Part shown: positions 16,009-24,239 of the stretch, piece by piece
Layout of the letters: every line of letters starts with the position of its first letter
Numbering within the stretch: the first letter of the stretch is position 1
Program-made: the position numbers and the translations under genes
Notes under the pieces: generated by a model
Databases searched by the model: none
What the model was told of the DNA's origin: nothing
What the model saw: only the letters and a program-made list of their open reading frames with translations
From: Acidimicrobiia bacterium
GTDB taxonomy: Bacteria; Actinomycetota; Acidimicrobiia; Acidimicrobiales; Bin134
Length of the DNA stretch: 44,249 bases
Assembly: GCA_022827405.1 (NCBI GenBank)
Contig: JAJDTA010000171.1
Span: 1 to 44,249, forward strand
Direction of reading: 5' to 3'

Positions 16009-16047
16009 AGCGATCGACTCCCTGACTCACTTCAGGACATAGACCCC

Positions 16048-17094
16048 TCAGGCCCGGCGTGTCGCTTCTTGGGCACTTGTGAAGATCACAGTTGCCTGGT
16101 CTTTGGCGAAGCGCGCCACGGCGACCAGGCTCACTTTGTCGCTGACCTTGTAGGCGAGAATGCCAGCGGTCACGCCGACCAAGAGCGCTACTCCGGCTGA
16201 AGCGCCCGCTGTGCCCGCCACTGCGATGGCGGCCAGGCTGGCCCCGGAAGTCGCCGCGCCCTTGAAGCTGCCGTCGATCATCTCGGCGAATTCGTCAGCG
16301 CTATTCGCCTTGTTGTAGGCCCGGGCCATGGCCACCACAGAGACCACCATCAGCAGGGGGTTGGCGCTGACTGCGGCCGACGTCCCGATAACCGAGGCGA
16401 GTCTGGCAAATTCTTCGGTGTCAGCGCGGTTCCACCGATAGATCACCGACACCACCCCGATGGCACCGCCAAGTAGGTCGGCTGCGTCGTAGGTGTTCAG
16501 CTCGTAGAACCAGGCCTTGGGAATCCTGAACTTCGACTCCAACGCCGCAGCCACCGAATCGAACGTGGACTTTTCCCACGTCGCCAGCGGCAGGCCTCGG
16601 GTCGTGGACGCATCTCGCAGCAGCGCCTTGATCGTTCCCAGGGCCTCTTGCACCACAGTGTCGTCAGCCGAAACCCCCCTGGCAGCCCGGACCGCCCCGG
16701 CGATGGTATGGCCCCCGTCAAACAGCCGGTGATAGCTGCCACCCAGACCCGAGCGCAGCGCAGGATCCAGATAGTTGGCATCCATCGCCTTGTCGTAGAC
16801 CGTCGGAGCCCCCTTGACCGCCGCAGCCACCAACCGATTGAGGTCCCCCGACAAATCACTAGCCACCAAAGCCTGCGCCGCCGACAAAACCCGCCCCGCA
16901 CGCTCCTTCGTCCCATCAATCGCCGCCCGACCCCCAACCCGAACCCTCCAACCCATCACCATCCCCACCCCAGCAACCTTCGCCAACCCCCGCCGTCCGC
17001 CCACCGCTATCGCTCTCTTGACCTTCTTCACCCTCAACTTCCCACGACCAGCCGCAGCACTTTCCGCTGAGCCCTCACTGCCCTGGCGTGTCAT
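16048..17094 (-). CDS. Hypothetical glycine/alanine-rich membrane protein
   Basis: Encodes 348 residues from ATG at 17094 with GGAG/AGGGGA upstream; a TTG 14 codons earlier is possible. A basic N-terminal segment (KLRVKKVKRAIAVGGRRG, with further Arg) is followed by a hydrophilic helical domain (residues about 60-200) and hydrophobic, glycine-rich segments near 205-225, 245-270 and 285-330 (ATSGASLAAIAVAGTAGASAG) that could insert into membrane. EcsC-like proteins have broadly similar make-up (SxYDxAF-like centre, glycine-zipper end), but I cannot confirm this. Convergent with the HAD gene and divergent from the HNH gene. Confidence 0.7.
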   Translation of the reverse strand: MTRQGSEGSAESAAAGRGKLRVKKVKRAIAVGGRRGLAKVAGVGMVMGWRVRVGGRAAIDGTKERAGRVLSAAQALVASDLSGDLNRLVAAAVKGAPTVYDKAMDANYLDPALRSGLGGSYHRLFDGGHTIAGAVRAARGVSADDTVVQEALGTIKALLRDASTTRGLPLATWEKSTFDSVAAALESKFRIPKAWFYELNTYDAADLLGGAIGVVSVIYRWNRADTEEFARLASVIGTSAAVSANPLLMVVSVVAMARAYNKANSADEFAEMIDGSFKGAATSGASLAAIAVAGTAGASAGVALLVGVTAGILAYKVSDKVSLVAVARFAKDQATVIFTSAQEATRRA

Positions 17095-17148
17095 TCCCCT
17101 GTCATCCTCTCCACCAGATGTTGTCACTGGCTTCAATAGACTAGTGGC

Positions 17149-18318
17149 ATGGTTTCTGAGGTTTTGACCAGGGGAAATGCGAAGACTGGCGTGTATGTCG
17201 ACGCAGTAGATGTCGCCGGGTTGGACGATGCTTCTCTGGACTTGCGGCTGCGCCTGATTGGACGGGCCCGCAATCAGTTAGACGGGTTCTTGGCCGAGGC
17301 GGTAGCAGAGAAGAAGCGGCGCACCACCCCCTATGACACCGCCAACACACTGAAGACTGAGCTGCGCCAGTCGGGCCAGCAGGCACAGCGCACCATGCGC
17401 CAAGCAGACCAACTCGAATCGCTGCCCGCGGCCCGAGGGGCGCTGTCTGACAGCCGGATCACCACTGAGCACGCCCGAATCCTGGGTACTGCCGCGGCGA
17501 GTGGCCCCCTCGACGAGTGCAAGATGGTGGCCGCCGCCGAGACCCAGACGCCTGAGCAGTTGCGCCGTACAGTACGCGAGCACCAGGACGAACTCTCCGG
17601 CGACGACGACGGCTCCAAGCGCTTCGAACACCAGCGGAAGGCCCGCATGGCCAGCTTCACCGAACAAGACGACGGCATGTGGCGGCTGTTCGCTCTATTC
17701 GATCCCGTTGCCGCCCAGGGCATCCGGGCCGCCCTGAACCACAAGACCGACATGGCGTGGCACGCCACTACCGGCCGAGAGCGTCTCGACGCCCGCCACC
17801 GGCGGGCCGATGCAATCGCGGAGCTGTTGACCCGAACCACCAACGGAGAAACCGGCGATCAGCCCCAGCCGACCAGCTTGTTGATTCTGGCCGACTACGA
17901 CGCCATAGACCGCCAACTCGGCCGGCCCCGCTTGGCTGATGGCACCCCGATTCCCCAAGACGAGTTCCGCAAACTGGCCTGCGACGCCGAAATCCTCACC
18001 GGCATCTTCGACGCCGACCTCCAATGCCTCTCACTAGGCCGCCAACGCCACCCGAGCCCCCAACTCCGAGCCGCCATCACCGCCAGAGACCAAGGCTGCA
18101 TCGGCTGTGGAACCGAACCCGAGTGATGCGTGTCCCACCACATCGTCGAATGGCAACACGGCGGCCCCACCCAGCAAGACAACCTCGTGCTGCTCTGCCA
18201 CCCCTGCCACCACAAAGCCCACCACCGCGACTGGACAGTCGCATACCACCCCGACACCAACCGCCCCTACCTCAAACCCCCCTGGCAACAACCCCCCAAA
18301 CCACCACCCAGACGCTGA
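17149..18318 (+). pseudogene. DUF222 / HNH endonuclease gene interrupted by an in-frame TGA
   Basis: The first 325 codons encode a DUF222 (13E12-repeat family) protein: LRLRLIGRARNQLDGFLAEAV, then LRQSGQQAQRTMRQADQL, then the start of the HNH domain with CIGCGTEPE. A TGA at 18124-18126 follows, and the same frame continues without shift as CVSHHIVEWQHGGPTQQDN, then LVLLCHPCHHKAHH, to a stop at 18316-18318. Relatives usually have Trp-Cys at this place, so a single TGG to TGA change explains it. The stop removes the HNH catalytic histidines. Other genes here use TGA as stop, so recoding is unlikely. The frame after the stop is well preserved, so the loss is recent, or a sequencing error. Confidence 0.85.
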
Positions 18319-18381
18319 CCCGAAGCGCCTATAGCGCTTAATCAGTTAGCAGCGTGCTCCATCGCCTGCCATCAATCCCAA

Positions 18382-19275
18382 CTAGCCCATCAAGCCAGCT
18401 AGGGCGTCGACGTGGTGGCGCCACTCTTCGGGGGAGAGGGCTAGGGGGACTAGTAGGACGTGTTCTAGGCCGGCTTCTATGTAGGGGGCCAGGGTTTCGG
18501 CTACGTGGTTGATGTCGCCGATCACCATTTCTCGGTCGCCGTAGCCGTCGCCTACTACTGACCAGCGGCCGGCGCTGTCGAGCGGGTTGCCGAGTCTCAG
18601 TTCCATGTGGATGGAGATTTTGGTGTCTTCGGGAGCGCGGCCGAGGCGGGTCTGTTCGGCTCGAAGGACCTCTAGGCGCTCGGCGAAGACTTCGGGTGGG
18701 GCCCATGTGCCCATCCAGCCATCACACCGGGCGGCTCGGCGGAGGGCTCCGGGGGAGGATCCTCCGATCCAAATGGGGATCGGCTCCGCCGGCTGGGGGT
18801 TGATTCGCACGCCGGTGAAGCTGAAGAACTCGCTCTGAAACTCAGTGGCCCCCGACCAGGCGGACCGCCACCCGTCGAGGTAGTCATCGAGCCGCTGGGC
18901 CCGGTGCACCATGGGCACGCCGCAGGCCTCGAACTCGGGCCCTAGCCATCCGGCGCCCACCCCGAGGATGGTGCGGCCCGGGGCCAGCCAGTCGAGGGTG
19001 GCCCATTGCTTGGCGAACTGCATGGGGTTCCGATAGGCGGGGATCAGCACCGACGTGCCCAATCCCACCCGCTGCGTGTGGGCCGCTACTGCGGAGAGCA
19101 ATGGCACCGGCTCGGGAAAGAACGACGGCATCCCCTCCAGGTCGACCGGCACGGCCACATGGTCGGCGGTCCACACATCGTCGAAACCGGCGGCCTCGGC
19201 CTGCTGGGCAATCTCCACCAGCAGCCCCAAGGAGGCCGCCCTCCCGAGCTGGGGCAAGTGGATGCCCCACTTCAT
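18382..19275 (-). CDS. LLM-class (F420-dependent type) oxidoreductase
   Basis: A 297-residue TIM-barrel protein of the bacterial luciferase-like family: MKWGIHLPQLGRA at the N-terminus, AEAAGFDDVWTADHVAVPVD near 30-50, QWATLDWLAPGRTILGVGAGW near 95-115, and PIPIWIGGSSPGALRRAARCDGWMG near 185-205. The GAGW and TADH features are typical of actinobacterial F420-dependent enzymes, which move hydride to or from coenzyme F420 on alcohols, aldehydes or enones. Cofactor choice (F420 or FMN) is inferred. It follows the DUF7064/7065-type gene by 50 bases on the same strand, so the two may be an operon opposite the P450. Confidence 0.87.
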   Translation of the reverse strand: MKWGIHLPQLGRAASLGLLVEIAQQAEAAGFDDVWTADHVAVPVDLEGMPSFFPEPVPLLSAVAAHTQRVGLGTSVLIPAYRNPMQFAKQWATLDWLAPGRTILGVGAGWLGPEFEACGVPMVHRAQRLDDYLDGWRSAWSGATEFQSEFFSFTGVRINPQPAEPIPIWIGGSSPGALRRAARCDGWMGTWAPPEVFAERLEVLRAEQTRLGRAPEDTKISIHMELRLGNPLDSAGRWSVVGDGYGDREMVIGDINHVAETLAPYIEAGLEHVLLVPLALSPEEWRHHVDALAGLMG

Positions 19276-19325
19276 GAACTCAGGTTCCCGCTGGTGATGC
19301 CCACGGCCATCAGCCTACGAATCAT

Positions 19326-20330
19326 CTAGTACCGATACCGGGGCCAGGGCGGGTGGATCGAGTACTCCACTACCCCGTAGCCCCGCTCGCCGGTCTCCAG
19401 CACCTCGAAGTCGAAGAACGGCTCGTGGCAGTCGAGCCGAACCTCGGCATCATTCTCGTCGCGCATGAGGCCGTTGCGGGTGTGGGCGTGCTTGCGGCCG
19501 GTGTGCACGGTGAGCACTTCGCCATCAGTCGTCTCGAAGGTCATGTCGAAGGCCATGGCGGTGCGCTGATCCTCCTCCAGACGAGGCACACACGTGGCCG
19601 ACCGAAGCGCACGAGTGCCCTCGGCGTCGCCGATCCAGCCGCCGACACCAGGGGTATCGCCAGGCAAGGGCTGAGTCGGACTCATCCACCCAAAGGCGTT
19701 CAAGTGCCGGTCGGGGAGCTGCACCGACGGCCAGAAGTGCCCCCACGACTCAGCCTGGGTACGACGATGCCGCACATCCCACGGCCCGGGCCGCTCGAAC
19801 CGATGCGTCCAGGAGTGATCCCGATGCGACCAGCACTCCACCGCGCGGCGCTCCCCCGCCCGGGGCCCGCCCCGAGACTCGAACTCGCCCCGGCACACCA
19901 GGGCCTGCTCGTAGTGGCCGCCATAACCCTCGTAGGCCCCCAGCGGATTCCCCCCGAAGCAGTCGTTGTAGTCGAACACGCCAAAGCGATCTTCGAAGAT
20001 CAGATCGAAGCCAAAGCGAGGGGCATCGAGCTGCCAGCGGTATCGCGAGAACGGCTCCTCCACGGAGTAGGACACCCGCCCGTCGCCCAGCACAGAGAAC
20101 TCCAGCTCATCCCCCAGCGGCTGGCGAGAACCCCACTGCACCGGCACGCCGTCGATGACGTAGAACGCGCTGGCCCGCAAATATCCGTGGGACAGGCTGG
20201 CATGGATGTGGTTGATGCCGTACACGTCGGCCTCCCGGTCGCACACCGAGAACCAGAAGTTGTCGCTCCACAAGGCATCAGAGCCCGGTGGCGGGGAATG
20301 GAGGTACTCGTCGGAGTTGCTGAGCGGCAT
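19326..20330 (-). CDS. DUF7064/DUF7065-type protein (AttH/CrtC-like double lipocalin fold)
   Basis: Encodes 334 residues from ATG at 20330 (a TTG four codons earlier is possible). The N-terminal part contains NFWFSVCDREADVYGINHIH and strand-rich segments; the centre has CWSHRDHSWTHRF followed by WDVR, a hallmark HRDHSWG-R-like motif of these proteins; the end is GYGVVEYSIHPPW. Relatives are annotated as hydroxyneurosporene-synthase-like or diacylglycerol/terpenoid-associated proteins, often beside P450s and acyl-CoA enzymes in actinobacteria; the reaction is not established. It diverges from the P450, with a 15-base palindrome in the shared 69-base gap. Confidence 0.75.
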   Translation of the reverse strand: MPLSNSDEYLHSPPPGSDALWSDNFWFSVCDREADVYGINHIHASLSHGYLRASAFYVIDGVPVQWGSRQPLGDELEFSVLGDGRVSYSVEEPFSRYRWQLDAPRFGFDLIFEDRFGVFDYNDCFGGNPLGAYEGYGGHYEQALVCRGEFESRGGPRAGERRAVECWSHRDHSWTHRFERPGPWDVRHRRTQAESWGHFWPSVQLPDRHLNAFGWMSPTQPLPGDTPGVGGWIGDAEGTRALRSATCVPRLEEDQRTAMAFDMTFETTDGEVLTVHTGRKHAHTRNGLMRDENDAEVRLDCHEPFFDFEVLETGERGYGVVEYSIHPPWPRYRY

Positions 20331-20346
20331 CGGGGACGACAATACG

Positions 20347-20361
20347 CTTTGCGCTGCAAAG
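20347..20361. promoter_or_regulatory. Perfect 6-3-6 palindrome between the divergent P450 and DUF7064-type genes
   Basis: CTTTGC-GCT-GCAAAG lies 17 bases upstream of one start (20330) and about 40 bases upstream of the other (20400). A second, shorter inverted repeat, GATA-N5-TATC, lies just before the P450 start. Position and symmetry suggest an operator for a dimeric repressor; no regulator gene is adjacent. Confidence 0.4.
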
Positions 20362-20399
20362 GTAGGAAAACAGGCCCGAAGCGGATAGAAATTATCTTG

Positions 20400-21686
20400 G
20401 TGGCCGATCTACCTCTTATCACCCCGATGCCCACGGTCGCCGACTGCGTGCTCCCTTGGGACGGGCCGGTCAGCGACACCGTGGCGGCCATCGGCGCCGC
20501 CCGGTCCGAATGCGGCGATACCTTCGTGATCGACAGCGGCGACGATCGTTACTTGTTCTTGTTCTCACCCACCGGCCTCAGGGACTTCTACGCCGTCCCC
20601 GAGCAGCAGGCCAGCAAGGGCATTGCCGACTGGAAGATGCTCATCCGCAAGCTGCCCGATGAGCTGTTCGACGGTCGGCGAACCCTGCCCCACGAGCTGT
20701 TCACCCGACCCAATGTGTCCGGCTACCTAGAAGCGCTGGAAGAGGCCATCTCGATCCAACTGGCAGAGCTGAGCCCGGGCGATGAGATCGATCTGTTCGA
20801 CTTCACCCGCCGCCTCGGCCACCGCATGGGCCTGGCCAGCTGGGGCGGCCGCGAGATCCTGCGCTCAGACAGATTCGAGGAGCTCATCGAAGCGCTTGAC
20901 GCGCTCGACGGGTCCGAGGCCTTCGTGGCCCCAACTCGGATGCAAGAAGTGGCCCAGTCGGGAAAGGCTGCCGAGTACGCCGCCATGGCCAAGGCCGAGC
21001 AGATCCTGGCCGACTCCATAACCACCCGCCGCCAACCCGTCGGCGACCTGCTCGACATGATCCTCGAACGATGGGCCGACGCCCCCGATTCCGAGCGACG
21101 GATCGGCGTGGCCCGGGACGTGATCTTGGTCCACATCGGATCGATGTCCAACCTGTTCGCCGCGCTCGGCTGGTCTCTTGTCCATCTGGTTCAGCATCCC
21201 GATGTGATCGCCCGAGTGCGGGCCGGCCAAGGCGACGATCACGACTTGGTGTCGCGCTGCACACTGGAATCGACCCGAATCGGCCAGCGATCCATCATGC
21301 TTCGCACCGTGCTCGAGCCCGTGACCATCGATGACGGCTCCCAGGCCTACGACGTGGCCCCCGGCGCCTCGCTGGCCACGTTCCTGCCGTTGACGAACAT
21401 GGAAGCCGGCCCGGGCTTGGATCGCTACAACCCCGACCGATGGAAGGGCCCCCGCCTGGTGTCTCCCGCGGGGCTGCCCTCCGAGTTGGTCATCACCTTT
21501 GGCGTCGGTCCCCACGCCTGCCCGGCCCGGCCCTTCTCGGTCACGGCGATGTCCCGAGTGATAGAGCGGCTATTCGACACCTACGACCTAACGCCGCTGT
21601 TCGATGATCCCAAGCCGCGCCCCGACCAAATCGGGGGTGTTGCCCGGGCTGCGGGGTCCTGCCGGGTGGCAGTGCGAGCCCGCTAA
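20400..21686 (+). CDS. Cytochrome P450, atypical I-helix (CYP7/CYP8-like features)
   Basis: Encodes 428 residues from GTG at 20400 (ATG at 20427 is an alternative); the upstream open frame is antisense to the neighbour and rejected. K-helix ExxR is E290-S-T-R293 and the heme loop is FGVGPHACPARPF with C374 as the thiolate ligand. The I-helix (240-262) reads HIGSMSNLFAALGW: no acid-Thr pair; Asn251 aligns with the Asn of the CYP7/CYP8 AN/GN motif, and the downstream Trp is also shared. P450s without the Thr are often isomerases or use substrate-assisted oxygen activation. The stop lies two bases from the convergent purM stop. Confidence 0.88.
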   Translation: MADLPLITPMPTVADCVLPWDGPVSDTVAAIGAARSECGDTFVIDSGDDRYLFLFSPTGLRDFYAVPEQQASKGIADWKMLIRKLPDELFDGRRTLPHELFTRPNVSGYLEALEEAISIQLAELSPGDEIDLFDFTRRLGHRMGLASWGGREILRSDRFEELIEALDALDGSEAFVAPTRMQEVAQSGKAAEYAAMAKAEQILADSITTRRQPVGDLLDMILERWADAPDSERRIGVARDVILVHIGSMSNLFAALGWSLVHLVQHPDVIARVRAGQGDDHDLVSRCTLESTRIGQRSIMLRTVLEPVTIDDGSQAYDVAPGASLATFLPLTNMEAGPGLDRYNPDRWKGPRLVSPAGLPSELVITFGVGPHACPARPFSVTAMSRVIERLFDTYDLTPLFDDPKPRPDQIGGVARAAGSCRVAVRAR

Positions 21687-21688
21687 GT

Positions 21689-22741
21689 TCAGACAGCCAA
21701 ATCGGGCTCGCCCACGAGGCGAACTTGGCCGTCGCCCTTTTCGATCTCCCCCACCACGGTCGCCCGATGGCCGCCGGTTCGCAGTAGATCGATGGCCTTG
21801 GTGGCGTCTTTGTCTCGCACAACCACCACCATGCCCAGTCCGAGATTGAAAACGTTGGCCATCTCCTCGTCGGACACATCGCCGATGCGCTGCAACTCGG
21901 CGAACACCGGAGGCTGCTCCCAGGTGCTGCGGTCGACCACCGCGTCGACTTTGTCGGGCAGCACTCGAGCCAAGTTTCCGCCAATGCCCCCGCCCGTGAT
22001 GTGGGCGATGGATCGCGCCTCCACCTTGGCCAGCATGGCCTTGATCGCGGGGGCATAGATCACCGAAGGCAACAGCAGCTCATCGGCCACCGCCTGGGAG
22101 CTCCCCTCCCAGGCGGGGTCGTCCAACCCCCGGTCGGCCACCTCAAAATAGAGTCGGCGGGCCAGGGAGTAGCCGTTGCACCGCAAACCGGGTGACGGCA
22201 GCCCGATCAACGTGTCGCCGGGGCGCACCTCGGCGCCGGTGATGAGCCGCGACCGCTCCACCACCCCCACCGCAAACCCCACGAGCTCGAACTCATCATC
22301 GGGCTCAACTCCGGGATGCTCGGCCATCTCCCCACCGATCAGCGCACAACCCGCCTGACGGCAGCCCTCGACTATCCCCACCACCAGCTGCTCGATCCGC
22401 TCGGGATCGAGCCTCTGCACCGAGATGTAATCCAACATGAACAGAGGCTCGGCCCCCTGGCACACCAGGTCGTCCACGCACATGGCCACCAGATCAATGC
22501 CAATGGTGTTGAACCGACCCGCCGCCGCCGCCACATAGGCCTTTGTTCCCACCCCGTCGGTGGTCGACACCAATACCGGCTTCTTGTACCCGTGGCGGGC
22601 GAAATCAAACAGCCCTCCGAAACCGCCGATGTCGCCGATCGCCTCTGGTCGAAATGTCGAGCGCACATGTTCCTTGATGCGCTGCACCGCCTCTTCGCCC
22701 GCGGCGATGTCCACCCCCGAGGAGCGGTAAGTCTCACCCAT
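21689..22741 (-). CDS. purM: Phosphoribosylformylglycinamidine cyclo-ligase (AIR synthetase)
   Basis: A 350-residue enzyme that closes FGAM to AIR with ATP in de novo purine synthesis. [23 protein letters not shown] at the start, STTDGVGTKAYVAA near 60, VDDLVCQGAEPLFMLDY near 88-105 and LIGGEMAEHPGV near 135 are the family motifs; ITGGGIGGNLARVLP near 245 is the second glycine-rich region. ATG at 22741 overlaps the end of purF by eight bases. It is the last gene of the purL-purF-purM transcript and ends two bases from the P450 stop, leaving no room for a separate terminator. Confidence 0.96.
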   Translation of the reverse strand: MGETYRSSGVDIAAGEEAVQRIKEHVRSTFRPEAIGDIGGFGGLFDFARHGYKKPVLVSTTDGVGTKAYVAAAAGRFNTIGIDLVAMCVDDLVCQGAEPLFMLDYISVQRLDPERIEQLVVGIVEGCRQAGCALIGGEMAEHPGVEPDDEFELVGFAVGVVERSRLITGAEVRPGDTLIGLPSPGLRCNGYSLARRLYFEVADRGLDDPAWEGSSQAVADELLLPSVIYAPAIKAMLAKVEARSIAHITGGGIGGNLARVLPDKVDAVVDRSTWEQPPVFAELQRIGDVSDEEMANVFNLGLGMVVVVRDKDATKAIDLLRTGGHRATVVGEIEKGDGQVRLVGEPDLAV

Positions 22742-24239
22742 CGCCGGTGGCCCACAAAGAAGGCGCAGGCTCCTCTTCGGCGTCGGCGAACGGAACCGCG
22801 CGTCGCGGATACGCGATCGAGCCGGGAGGCGCCACCGGCACCTCGACCGGGTAGTCCCCGGTGAGACAGGCGTTGCAAAAGCCGGCCCCCACTGCGCCGG
22901 TGGCTTCGGTCAATCCGTCCATGTCGATGAACGCCAGCGTGTCGGCCCCGACGTAATCGCACATTTCCGCCACGGTGAGGTGAGCAGCCAAAAGCTCGGT
23001 GCGGTCGCCGGTGTCCATGCCGAAGTAGCAGGGCCACCGGTAGGGCGGCGAGCTGATGCGGAGATGAACCTCAGCGGCACCCGCCTCCCGAAGCATGGCC
23101 ACCAGGGCTCTGGTCGTGGTGCCCCGCACAATGGAGTCGTCCACCACCACCAGCCGGTTGCCCTCGATGCTGTCGCGCAGAGGGTTGAGCTTCATGCGCA
23201 CCCCCATCGAGCGCATCTGCTGGCTCGGGGCGATGAACGTGCGGCCGATGTAGCGATTCTTCACCAGCCCCTGGCCGTAGGGAATGCCGCTGGCCCGGGA
23301 GAAGCCCTCAGCGGCGGGCAACCCCGATTCGGGAACGCCCATTACCAGGTCGGCCTCCACCGGGGACTGCTCAGCCAGTATCTCGCCCATGCGCACCCGG
23401 GCGTGATGCACACTCTGGCCATAGATCACCGAGTCGGGCCGAGAGAAGTACACGAACTCGAAGATGCACAGGCGGGGGTCCACCCGCTCCTCGGGAAACG
23501 GGCGCACCGACCGCACTCCGTCGCCGTTGATCACCACCATCTCTCCCGGGGCCAGTTCCCGCAGGAAGTGAGCCCCGACGATGTCGAGCGCAGGGGTCTC
23601 AGAGGCTAGCACCCATCCCCTGTCCAGTCGGCCGAGGCACAGGGGGCGGAAGCCGTTGGGGTCGCGCACCCCGATCACCCGCTTCTCGTCGGCCAACACC
23701 AGCGAGAATGCTCCTTCCAATCGAGGCAGCACTGCTTCCAATGCCCGTTCGAGGACCCGGTCTTGGGATCGGGTCGACGAAGACATGGCCGAGATCTCGA
23801 TGGCCAGCAACTCGGCAATCAGGTCGCTGTCCGAACCGACCATCCCGGGCAAGATCGAGGTCTCCTCGGCAAGTACCGCAGTATTGGTGAGGTTGCCGTT
23901 GTGACCCAGCACGAACTGGTGGTCGGCGGTGCTGCGAAAAACGGGCTGGGCGTTGCGCCACGAACTGGACCCCGCCGTGGAATAGCGGGTGTGGCCGATG
24001 CCCAGATGGCCATCGAGGGTGACCAGCGTGCGGTCGTCGAACACGGTGGCAACCAGGCCCATGTCTTTGACCACGGTGATGTTCTCGCCATCGCTCACCG
24101 CGATACCGGCCGACTCCTGGCCCCGATGCTGCAAGGCGTACAGGGCCAGATAGTTCAGATGGGCGACGGGGTCATGGGGGGCGTAGATGCCGACGACCCC
24201 ACAGGCCTCCCGAGGAGAGTCGTCCATGAGATCAGACAC
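22734..24239 (-). CDS. purF: Amidophosphoribosyltransferase
   Basis: A 501-residue class II glutamine amidotransferase that makes 5-phosphoribosylamine from PRPP and glutamine, the first committed purine step. The catalytic Cys lies in [12 protein letters not shown], about ten residues from the start, so a short propeptide would be removed as in Bacillus PurF. The PRPP loop is [16 protein letters not shown] near 360. Later Cys residues (CYFGMD, CDYVG, FCNACL) fit the Fe-S-containing type. GTG at 24239 overlaps the purL stop by eight bases; ATG four codons later is an alternative start. Confidence 0.96.
   Translation of the reverse strand: MSDLMDDSPREACGVVGIYAPHDPVAHLNYLALYALQHRGQESAGIAVSDGENITVVKDMGLVATVFDDRTLVTLDGHLGIGHTRYSTAGSSSWRNAQPVFRSTADHQFVLGHNGNLTNTAVLAEETSILPGMVGSDSDLIAELLAIEISAMSSSTRSQDRVLERALEAVLPRLEGAFSLVLADEKRVIGVRDPNGFRPLCLGRLDRGWVLASETPALDIVGAHFLRELAPGEMVVINGDGVRSVRPFPEERVDPRLCIFEFVYFSRPDSVIYGQSVHHARVRMGEILAEQSPVEADLVMGVPESGLPAAEGFSRASGIPYGQGLVKNRYIGRTFIAPSQQMRSMGVRMKLNPLRDSIEGNRLVVVDDSIVRGTTTRALVAMLREAGAAEVHLRISSPPYRWPCYFGMDTGDRTELLAAHLTVAEMCDYVGADTLAFIDMDGLTEATGAVGAGFCNACLTGDYPVEVPVAPPGSIAYPRRAVPFADAEEEPAPSLWATGDG

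Noticed and set aside
16009-16047. Weak inverted repeat (CTGAAG/CTTCAG) between the convergent HAD and membrane-protein genes
   Set aside because: Six-base arms with a 19-base loop and no T-run are not enough for a terminator.
18124-18126. TGA read as tryptophan (recoding) in the HNH gene
   Set aside because: Several real genes here end in TGA, including overlapping ATGA junctions, so the standard code applies.
19353-20399. N-terminal extension of the P450 frame by 349 codons
   Set aside because: The extension is entirely antisense to the DUF7064-type gene; P450 homology begins near 20400.
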